12,058 nt of DNA from Candidatus Latescibacterota bacterium (GTDB lineage Bacteria; Latescibacterota; 4484-107; B68-G9). Below are positions 1 to 6,396 of the stretch, piece by piece. Positions within the stretch are counted from its first letter, which is position 1; each line of letters opens with the position of its first letter. The position numbers and the translations under genes were made by a program. The notes under the pieces are model-generated. The model made no database searches and was not told the origin of the DNA. It worked only from the letters and a program-made list of their open reading frames with translations. The stretch is from assembly GCA_012962735.1 (NCBI GenBank), contig DTXA01000486.1:1-12058 (forward strand), in the 5' to 3' direction.

Positions 1-181
1 ATACACAACGAGGCCAAAACCTCTGCTCCCGTTCCTCGACCACCTCGTATGGACCGACGAACAGGGCCCAAAGCCTCCTCTCTTTGAGCCTGTGGACGTA
101 CATCCCTACGACGAGGGAGATGACCCCTACTGTAAGGACGCCTCCTGCGATGAAGCCCCTCAAGCGTGTGGAGTGTCTCAT
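1..181 (-). CDS. Small single-span membrane protein, hypothetical, 3' end beyond window
   Basis: I do not recognise this gene. An ATG at 179-181 opens a frame that stays open to the window edge, giving 60 complete codons and no stop. A short basic N-terminus (MRHSTRLR) is followed by one hydrophobic glycine/valine-rich segment at about residues 9-27 (GFIAGGVLTVGVISLVVGM), then a charged stretch rich in Arg, Lys and Glu. This fits a protein anchored by a single N-terminal helix with a cytoplasmic tail; it loosely recalls YtxH-like small membrane proteins, but that is not a firm assignment. An AAGGG ribosome-binding site sits 7 nt before the ATG. The start is 14 nt after the stop of the TPR membrane protein, so the two are probably co-transcribed. 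The base usage matches its neighbours. Confidence is good that it is coding and low for function. Confidence 0.6.
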   Translation of the reverse strand, partial: MRHSTRLRGFIAGGVLTVGVISLVVGMYVHRLKERRLWALFVGPYEVVEEREQRFWPRCV

Positions 182-195
182 ATCTAAGCCCTTCT

Positions 196-3084
196 CTATT
201 TGTGAGTCGACCGATGTGCCTTGTAAAGCTCAAGCATCGCCTCGATCCGCTTCCTCAACTTGGCCTGGCCCGACCGGACAGCAAGCTCGAGGGCCCGTTG
301 AGCCGTTTGGACGGCCTGGTCGAAACGACCGGACTTGGCGTAAACCTCTGTGAGGATGGCTAGGGACCGGGGGTCCCTGTACCCTGTCGCCCGGCAGACA
401 CCTTCGGCCAATTCTACTGCTTTCGCATAGTCGCGCAAATTCGGATCCGGGCAGTTGGCCAACAGCCAGGCCAAATCGAGGGAAGAGCGGAGATCGTCCG
501 GTGCTTCGGCCAACCTCTTCCGCAGGACGTCTATGGCTTCGTCGAACCGCCTCTGCCCCATCAGCGCCATAACCAGGTTGCGGAGCGCTTCGGCGAAGTC
601 CGGATCTATGTCCAAGGCCCGGCGGAAATGGACGATGGCTTCGTCGAACTTGCCCAGCTGGCCGAGGGTGGCGCCGAGGTTATTGTGCGCTTCGGCGAAG
701 TCCGGATCTATGTCCAAGGCCCGACGGTAGTGCTCGATGGCCTCGTCTATGTCCCCTTGCTGGGCGAGGGCTATGCCCAAATTGTTATGGGCTTGCGCGA
801 AATCCGGCCGGATGCGCAGGGCCCGGCGATAGCATGCGACAGCCTCCTTGAGCCTGCCCATACGTCTGAGCACATTGCCGAGGTCGTTGTGGGTGGCAGC
901 GTGGTCGGGCTCGAGCTGGAGGGCGTACCGGTAGTGTCCGATCGCCTTGTCCATCCTTTCCCGGTAATTCTGATTCTGTGGGTCGCCGGCTAAGGTGGCG
1001 AAAAGATGACCGAGGACCCTGTGCACCGTCGGATTCTGGGGGTCCAATTCCAGCGCACGTCTGCCCGCTTCCTCGGCCTGCGAGTAAGCACCAGCCTTCG
1101 CCGCTGCCCAGCATTTCACAGCCAAAGCGTGGGCGAAAAGGGGAAGCGACTTAGTGGCGAAGTCGAGCTTGGGCAATGCCCTGTCGGGCCGACCGTCAAT
1201 CACCAGACAGATACCTGCCTCCATCTGGATCACCGGGTCGTCGCGATGGCGCTCGCTTAAACGGACGATATCCTTTATCAAGCTGGGGGCCCTTTTTCCC
1301 TGTACGGCGTATCTCAACCAACTCGGCTTTGGCGGATGCACCACATACGGGGCACCCGAAATAGCGAGCGATTCGTATGCCTCCAACGCCCTCCACATCT
1401 GGGCCACTTCGGGATCGGACGGTGCAAGCTTCGATGCTCGCTCGATCAACCTGCCAGCGGCTGCCACGTATCCTTTAAGCAGCCAGATCTCGACCAGCCG
1501 CTCCACGGCCGTAAGGTTGTAGGGATTTGCCATCAATACCCTCCCCAAGGCGGCTTCCGCATAGTCCAAAGCACCTGCAGAGTAGAACATCTCCGCGGCC
1601 GCCATCTCGGAGCTTTGAAATTGTAAACCAGCCTCTTCCTGGCCGGTCATCCTGAGGTGGATGGCCGCAGCTAAGTAGTCACCTCGGGCACAATAGTACC
1701 GGCTCATCGTCAGGGAGGACGCCTGAAGCTGCTTCGTCACAGGAGAGAACAGCAAGGCGAGTGCCCGCTTTTCATCTCCCCGCCTCAGGTAGGCCTTGCC
1801 CAACTCCGAAGATGCGATATGGCTTTTTGGGTTGAGCCGCAGGACCCTCCTCCAGTAACTTACGGCCGAGCGAAAGGCAATGTTGATCTTAATCTGTTGA
1901 ACCCCGTAATACAGCGCAATTAGACAAAATGCCGCCGACGCCGCAGCCCGAAGGTATCGCCGGAGAGAGGCCAACAGGAGATCCACCACCCCACCTGCCG
2001 AGATAGCCAGGCCGACCAGCGGAAAGTACAAATAAGTCCATGAGATGTATTCCTCCACCCCGTTCCATGCCGTGGAAGCGAAAGGAACCATGGAACAGAA
2101 CACAAGCAGAACTCCCAATCCAGCCCATATCTTCCTCCTCAGGAGCCACCCCGCTGCGAGCAGGGCACCTATGTCAACCGCCCCCCACAGGAGAAACCTC
2201 GGATGTGTAAACTTGAAGATACGGCCGATAGCCTCGTGCAGCACTATAGGTATGTCCAATCCAAAAAGCAGGCCTTTAGCATACAGTCCAGTAGCCCCTA
2301 CCACGGAGAAGAAACTGTACCATCCCGCCTTAGGCGGGAATTCTATGTATTTGTAATATAATGGATGGGGCTTATAGAACCACCACAGGGGCGAGATAAG
2401 CAACGAAATCCCGACGAACGGCAGTATGTGCATCAGTGAGGTGCGCGACCCAGATCTCCGGTAAAGTAACTCATACGCCCCCAGTATGAGGGGAAGCGTG
2501 AACACCACTTTGGAGGTGAACGCTCCTGCGACGAATAGGACAACAGCAGTGACATACAGCCCTTTTCTTCGTGTACCGACGAACGATAGATAGCACAAAG
2601 ATGCTCCCAAATAGAAGCTCAGACCAAGCACATAATGGAAATAATCGATGTTATTCACAACGACCGAACTCAGAGGATGAAGGCAAAATACGACACCCGC
2701 GAACACAGCGCTTGTGGGACGGCCGGAGAAGTGCCTGACCAATAGGAATACGAGGATCGCGTTGAGCCAGTGGAAGGTCAGCATCCAGATGTGCCAGAAA
2801 AGCACATCCTGGGCCCCGACGAACGTTCGGACTACGGCCAACAGTCCATAACTAAGGGGACGGAACTGCCCTTCGGAAAATATCAAAAAATGGCGGGAGA
2901 AGATAAGGGGGAGGTTCCTCCACCACGCCAACAGCGACAGGCGGAGGATGCTCGCCTCATGGGCGATAAAGGTGGGAGCTCGCAAGCTCCAATAGAAGGT
3001 GAGCAAAAGGACTACAACAAATAAAAGGGGTACAAAAAGCCTGATACGTCTTGGGAAGATCTTTGTCATCCTCACCTTCGGCAC
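196..3084 (-). CDS. TMTC-like integral membrane protein: GT-C-type membrane half with C-terminal TPRs
   Basis: The 962-residue product has a membrane half (about residues 15-400, some 11-12 hydrophobic helices) and a soluble half of tetratricopeptide repeats. The membrane half carries motifs shared with bacterial TMTC/PMT-like GT-C proteins: FRPLSYGLL at 74-82, HWLNAILVFLL at 105-115, CLHPLSSVVV at 134-143 and a SKVVFTLPLIL stretch at 191-201 followed by Glu205. Degenerate TPR-like helices start near 405. Canonical TPRs lie at about 729-762, 763-796, 797-830 and 831-864, with another near 903-936. Known relatives are often linked to protein or envelope glycosylation with the TPRs as a binding scaffold; that role here is inference. 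The start is uncertain: GTG at 3082-3084 gives this length, while ATG at 3067-3069 (five codons in) has AAGG 5 nt upstream and may be the real start. A sigma-70-type promoter lies just upstream, so the gene is probably separately transcribed. The acidic motif expected after the first helix is altered (HE at 42-43). Confidence 0.85.
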   Translation of the reverse strand: MPKVRMTKIFPRRIRLFVPLLFVVVLLLTFYWSLRAPTFIAHEASILRLSLLAWWRNLPLIFSRHFLIFSEGQFRPLSYGLLAVVRTFVGAQDVLFWHIWMLTFHWLNAILVFLLVRHFSGRPTSAVFAGVVFCLHPLSSVVVNNIDYFHYVLGLSFYLGASLCYLSFVGTRRKGLYVTAVVLFVAGAFTSKVVFTLPLILGAYELLYRRSGSRTSLMHILPFVGISLLISPLWWFYKPHPLYYKYIEFPPKAGWYSFFSVVGATGLYAKGLLFGLDIPIVLHEAIGRIFKFTHPRFLLWGAVDIGALLAAGWLLRRKIWAGLGVLLVFCSMVPFASTAWNGVEEYISWTYLYFPLVGLAISAGGVVDLLLASLRRYLRAAASAAFCLIALYYGVQQIKINIAFRSAVSYWRRVLRLNPKSHIASSELGKAYLRRGDEKRALALLFSPVTKQLQASSLTMSRYYCARGDYLAAAIHLRMTGQEEAGLQFQSSEMAAAEMFYSAGALDYAEAALGRVLMANPYNLTAVERLVEIWLLKGYVAAAGRLIERASKLAPSDPEVAQMWRALEAYESLAISGAPYVVHPPKPSWLRYAVQGKRAPSLIKDIVRLSERHRDDPVIQMEAGICLVIDGRPDRALPKLDFATKSLPLFAHALAVKCWAAAKAGAYSQAEEAGRRALELDPQNPTVHRVLGHLFATLAGDPQNQNYRERMDKAIGHYRYALQLEPDHAATHNDLGNVLRRMGRLKEAVACYRRALRIRPDFAQAHNNLGIALAQQGDIDEAIEHYRRALDIDPDFAEAHNNLGATLGQLGKFDEAIVHFRRALDIDPDFAEALRNLVMALMGQRRFDEAIDVLRKRLAEAPDDLRSSLDLAWLLANCPDPNLRDYAKAVELAEGVCRATGYRDPRSLAILTEVYAKSGRFDQAVQTAQRALELAVRSGQAKLRKRIEAMLELYKAHRSTHK
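585..723 (-). repeat. 102-bp-period direct repeat inside TPR coding region (37-nt identical units)
   Basis: A 37-nt stretch at 585-621 recurs identically at 687-723, exactly 102 nt (34 codons, one TPR) away. On the coding strand it encodes the RRALDIDPDFAEA part of two successive TPR units. A more diverged third unit lies near 789-825 (RRALRIRPDFAQA). Nucleotide identity beyond what the protein needs suggests recent duplication or gene conversion between adjacent TPR units. Confidence 0.9.
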
Positions 3085-3111
3085 GGATGAACTTCAGGTT
3101 CTGCCCTGTTA

Positions 3112-3140
3112 AAAATACGGTAACCCACCTTAGTTGTCAA
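3112..3140 (-). promoter_or_regulatory. Sigma-70-type promoter for the TPR membrane protein gene
   Basis: Reading the minus strand, a perfect -35 box TTGACA (3135-3140) is separated by exactly 17 nt from TATTTT (3112-3117), which matches four of six bases of the TATAAT consensus. Transcription would begin near 3105, giving a 5' leader of about 20 nt before the GTG at 3084 or about 36 nt before the ATG at 3069. It lies in a 71-nt intergenic gap, one of only two gaps over 15 nt in the window. No terminator hairpin is evident in the gap, so read-through from the OPT gene is still possible. The call rests on sequence match only. Confidence 0.6.
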
Positions 3141-3155
3141 TGGATCGCTCCTATG

Positions 3156-5015
3156 CTATGGGTAGCGTCGGGCTTTCGGCTCGGTAACACGCCAGAGGGT
3201 AGCTGCCAACAGCCCGAAGATGATAAGAGTCCCCCACTTAGAGAAGGGTCCCATCCAGCCTTGCGCGAACTTGAGGTCTATCCCCTGCCATGCTAAGACG
3301 GCGAGCAAAATGCCGATCAGGGCATCGCCGGCGATCAACCCCGAACTGTAGAGCACGCCCGCCTCCCGTTCCTCGTGTCTTTTCTCCGATGTGCCCCTCA
3401 GTACGCCCCCGATGACCACCGGAGTGGAAAGTTCTATCGGGAGGTAAAGCCCCACAGCGAAGGGGAGGGAACGCACCCCCATAAGCTCCACCACGAGCGC
3501 TGTGGCCATACCCACCAACACGAATGCCCAGGGCAGGGAACCCGTCATCACTCCCTTGACCACCATGGACATAAGTGTGGCCTGGGGGGCTGGAAGCTCG
3601 GCCGAGCCTATGCCGTACCCCTTGTGGAGGATGAGAAGGGTCCAGCCCACGAAAAGGGCGGAAGTTACCACCCCCAATAGCTGTCCCACCTGTTGCTTCA
3701 TCGGCGTCGCCCCGACCAAAAACCCCGTCTTCAGGTCCTGGGAGATGTCCCCTGCTATGCAGATGGCTACGCAGACCACCGCCCCTACGCTCAAGGCCGC
3801 CACCATACCTACCTCTCCCTTCCACCCCACGGCCGATAGGATCAGGCTCGTGGCCAAAAGCGTAGCTATGGTCATCCCCGAGGCGGGGTTGGAGGAGCTA
3901 CCTACGAGCCCGACTATCCTGGACGAGACTGTCACGAAGAAAAAGCCGAAAAGCACCACCAAAGCCGCCCCTACGGCCCCAACCGGGATCTGGGGCAGGA
4001 CGGCCAACAGGCTGGCACAGAAGAGGCCACCCGCCAGGACGAATAACATGGGTATATCCTTCTGGATCCTCTGTACCTCCGTTCCTTTGAAGCCGTGCCG
4101 CATCTCTAGAAATCCCGATCGGAAGGACTCCCAGATCGTCGAGGCCGACCTGATGAGGCTCGCAACTCCGCCCAAGCATACGGCCCCGGCCCCGATGTAT
4201 CTTATGTAGTGGTGCCATATCTGATGGGCGTCCATCTGGGATATGGGGACAGAGGCAGGAAAGATGGGATGGTCCAACCATCTGCCGATCAAGGTGATGG
4301 CCGGGATGAAGACGAGCCATCCCAGGGCACCTCCCGCGAAGATGTAGGACGCTATCCTCGGCCCCACGATATACCCCACCCCGAGCAGGGCGGGCATAGC
4401 GTCCATCCCTATCTTCATGTTCAACCTTTTGACGATGTTCCATGCGGGATGCTCCTCCCAAAGGCCGAAACCCCCCATGAGGAACTTATAGATCGCCCCG
4501 ACCCCCAGCCCGGCGAAGACTTTCCTCGCCCCCACTCCCCCGGTATCCCCGGCTATCAAAACCTTCGCGCAGGCGGTCCCCTCGGGATAGGGTAGATTCT
4601 TGTGCTCCCGGACTATCAGGAACCTCCTCAGAGGGATCATGAAGAGCACCCCGATGCAGCCCCCTATCAACGAGATCGTGAATATCTCGGCTATCTTAGG
4701 TTCCATCCCCCATAGGATCAGGGCGGGCACGGTGAAGATCACCCCGGCCGCCAAGGATTCCCCTGCCGACCCTATGGTCTGTACCATGTTGTTCTCCAAT
4801 ACCGTACCCCTTTTGAAGATGCCCCGCAGCATCCCCATGGAGATGACGGCCACCGGAATGGATGCGCTCACGGTCATCCCAACCTTCAACCCCAAGTATG
4901 CGTTGGCAGCGCCAAAGACTATGCCCAGAAGCACGCCCAAAACTATCGCTGTGGTCGTGAACTCGGGCACGACCTTCTCGTAGAGGATATAAGGCTCGTA
5001 CCTATCCTCGGGCAT
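3156..5015 (-). CDS. OPT family oligopeptide transporter
   Basis: This 619-residue protein is a polytopic inner-membrane transporter of the OPT superfamily, whose members move peptides or metal-chelate compounds, usually by proton coupling. Visible family signatures are an N-terminal membrane stretch with NAYLGLKVGMTVSASIP (about 38-54), ENNMVQTIGSAGESLAAG (74-91), LPYPEGTACAKVL (141-153), GSSSNPASGM (372-381) and, around 425-450, GDISQDLKTGFLVGATP followed by MKQQVGQLLG. About 14-16 hydrophobic segments span the length, with no truncation compared with prokaryotic OPT proteins. The ATG at 5013-5015 is supported by GAGGAGGT at 5019-5026, AGGAGG lying 4 nt from the start, the clearest Shine-Dalgarno in the window. 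It starts 14 nt after the stop of the DUF2520 gene, indicating co-transcription. The actual substrate cannot be told from sequence; nothing in the neighbourhood points to peptides or a particular metal. Confidence 0.95.
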   Translation of the reverse strand: MPEDRYEPYILYEKVVPEFTTTAIVLGVLLGIVFGAANAYLGLKVGMTVSASIPVAVISMGMLRGIFKRGTVLENNMVQTIGSAGESLAAGVIFTVPALILWGMEPKIAEIFTISLIGGCIGVLFMIPLRRFLIVREHKNLPYPEGTACAKVLIAGDTGGVGARKVFAGLGVGAIYKFLMGGFGLWEEHPAWNIVKRLNMKIGMDAMPALLGVGYIVGPRIASYIFAGGALGWLVFIPAITLIGRWLDHPIFPASVPISQMDAHQIWHHYIRYIGAGAVCLGGVASLIRSASTIWESFRSGFLEMRHGFKGTEVQRIQKDIPMLFVLAGGLFCASLLAVLPQIPVGAVGAALVVLFGFFFVTVSSRIVGLVGSSSNPASGMTIATLLATSLILSAVGWKGEVGMVAALSVGAVVCVAICIAGDISQDLKTGFLVGATPMKQQVGQLLGVVTSALFVGWTLLILHKGYGIGSAELPAPQATLMSMVVKGVMTGSLPWAFVLVGMATALVVELMGVRSLPFAVGLYLPIELSTPVVIGGVLRGTSEKRHEEREAGVLYSSGLIAGDALIGILLAVLAWQGIDLKFAQGWMGPFSKWGTLIIFGLLAATLWRVTEPKARRYP

Positions 5016-5029
5016 AAGACCTCCTCAGC

Positions 5030-5908
5030 TTAACCTCCTGATGGGGCCAAAAGGGCCGAAAGCTCCTCGACGGACCCCTCCTCCAAACCCGCCCTCCTCG
5101 CCACCTCTACTGTATACCTGCCCAACGTCCTGTACAGCTCCGAGAACTCGGAAGCCCGTTCCGATAAGGCCACAAGGTGCGCCCTCACGGTGTCCACGTC
5201 CCCTCGCACGATGGGGCCGGTAAGTGCCTTCGGAAGGCCGACCTCCCCGAGGTTCTTTAAGGTGCCCTGCAGTAGGGGTAGGATGGCTTGGAGCCCCTCC
5301 TGGGGTTCCACTCCGACGGCCCTCAAGACCCCCATCGCGGCGTCCGCAAGGGCGACCAAATAGTTCGAGGCGATACACAAGGCTGTATGGTACAGAACCT
5401 TGGCTCCCTCCGGAAGCTCCAAAACCCGGCCTCCGATGTCCTCCACCATCCGCCTCCCGACTGCTAAGGCCTCCGGGTCCCCTTCCAAGGAAAAATAGGC
5501 TCCCCTCAGCCGTTCGGCACCGATCTTAGGTTCCGCCAAGGTCTGTATCGGGTGCATGGACAGGACGTAAGCCCCTGCTTCCCCGGCAGGCGACAGGACC
5601 CCCGCGGGCAACGCGCCACTTAGGTGGGCCACCACCTGCCCCTTACGGAATCCACCTCGTTCCGCTATCCGGGCACAGACCTGGGAGATCGCTCCGTCCG
5701 GGACCGAGAGTATCACGACATCCCCCGAAGGAGCCAACTCCTCAGGCCGGTCGGACCACCTGTCCGACTCCACCCATTCCGCCAACCTTCTTGCCGAGGA
5801 AGGGCTTCTGCTCACGACGGCTGCTATCTCATATCCGACTTCTCTGAGCGCGAGCGCTAAGGCCCCCCCGGCCCTGCCAGCCCCTACGATCACGATCCTC
5901 GGCTTCAT
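5030..5908 (-). CDS. Rossmann-fold and DUF2520 domain-containing protein
   Basis: The 292-residue soluble protein begins with a dinucleotide-binding fold, IVIVGAGRAGGALALALREVG (residues 5-25), with the GxGRxG loop at 9-14, and resembles the NAD(P)-binding part of F420-dependent NADP reductase and ketopantoate reductase relatives. VVILSVPDGAI follows at 64-74. The second half matches DUF2520: VVAHLSGALPAGVL (92-105), SMHPIQTLAEP (117-127) and YHTALCIASNYLVALADA (173-190), with the helical C-terminal domain after that. The family is widespread and probably oxidoreductase-like, but its substrate is not established to my knowledge. Its ATG follows directly on the TGA of the lptE-like gene (TGAATG), so translation is likely coupled; the only ribosome-binding sequence is the G-rich end of that upstream gene. 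The OPT transporter follows 14 nt later. Family assignment is secure and the function is open. Confidence 0.92.
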   Translation of the reverse strand: MKPRIVIVGAGRAGGALALALREVGYEIAAVVSRSPSSARRLAEWVESDRWSDRPEELAPSGDVVILSVPDGAISQVCARIAERGGFRKGQVVAHLSGALPAGVLSPAGEAGAYVLSMHPIQTLAEPKIGAERLRGAYFSLEGDPEALAVGRRMVEDIGGRVLELPEGAKVLYHTALCIASNYLVALADAAMGVLRAVGVEPQEGLQAILPLLQGTLKNLGEVGLPKALTGPIVRGDVDTVRAHLVALSERASEFSELYRTLGRYTVEVARRAGLEEGSVEELSALLAPSGG

Positions 5909-6394
5909 TCACCATCCCCCTAAGATGCGTCTTACGACCTCCTCCGCCAGCATCTTCTTGGCATCATCCAAGGCCTCCTCCCTCCCCTCCCCTTCGCCGT
6001 ACACCCCCCATACCCCGATCTCATCCTCCCAAAGCACCTTACGCTTAATCAGGTCTTCAAACCTTACGTGCACCACCACCCTGAGTCTCCACTGCTGGGC
6101 CCGCTCGTCCGAAGTATACGTAAAGGGGTCCTCGCGCACCGAGACCACCCTCCCCTCCAGCAGGGCGTCCGCCCCACCTCCGACCACCTGCAAGGGGGTC
6201 TCGGAGATCAAAGCGTCCACCATCGCCTCGGTCAGCTCCTCCTCCAGTCCCGGTACCACGACCTGGGCCTCCCCAGGCTCCAAAGACGGAACAGAGACAG
6301 TACGGATGTGCGCCGGGAGCCCTCCTCCGGAGAAGGAATAGTAGGCACAGTTCAAAAACAGAAGCCCGAATATGTATGTGGTGAACGCTCGCAT
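5909..6394 (-). CDS. LptE-like LPS-assembly lipoprotein
   Basis: The 161-residue protein begins with a short hydrophobic leader (MRAFTTYIFGLLFLNC) ending in Cys16, followed by AYYSFSGGGLPAHIRTVSVP. This Cys-x-Y-x-F-SG-x-LP-H-I-x-T-x-x-VP pattern is typical of LptE-type lipoproteins that plug the LptD channel and help deliver LPS to the outer leaflet. The rest fits too: an alternating beta-rich middle (LQVVGGGADALLEGRVVSV; WRLRVVVHVRFEDL) and a C-terminal helix (REEALDDAKKMLAEEVVRRIL). The lipobox is imperfect: Asn rather than Gly, Ala or Ser precedes Cys16, with Phe at -3, so lipid attachment is likely but not certain. The gene starts 2 nt after the glycosidase-family gene and abuts the DUF2520 gene with no gap. 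It is the best evidence that the organism has an LPS-type outer membrane. No other lpt gene is in the window. Confidence 0.82.
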   Translation of the reverse strand: MRAFTTYIFGLLFLNCAYYSFSGGGLPAHIRTVSVPSLEPGEAQVVVPGLEEELTEAMVDALISETPLQVVGGGADALLEGRVVSVREDPFTYTSDERAQQWRLRVVVHVRFEDLIKRKVLWEDEIGVWGVYGEGEGREEALDDAKKMLAEEVVRRILGGW

Positions 6395-6396
6395 CT

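Noticed and set aside
628..993. Plus-strand open frame of 121 codons over the TPR region
   Set aside because: Antisense frames of TPR repeats often stay open and look protein-like; the minus strand has clear canonical TPRs here, and no ribosome-binding site or context supports the plus strand.
3502..4209. Plus-strand open frame of 235 codons, and overlapping minus-strand alternatives at 3238-3825 and 3898-4461
   Set aside because: All overlap the OPT transporter, whose family motifs run through the whole region in a single frame; these are shadow frames.
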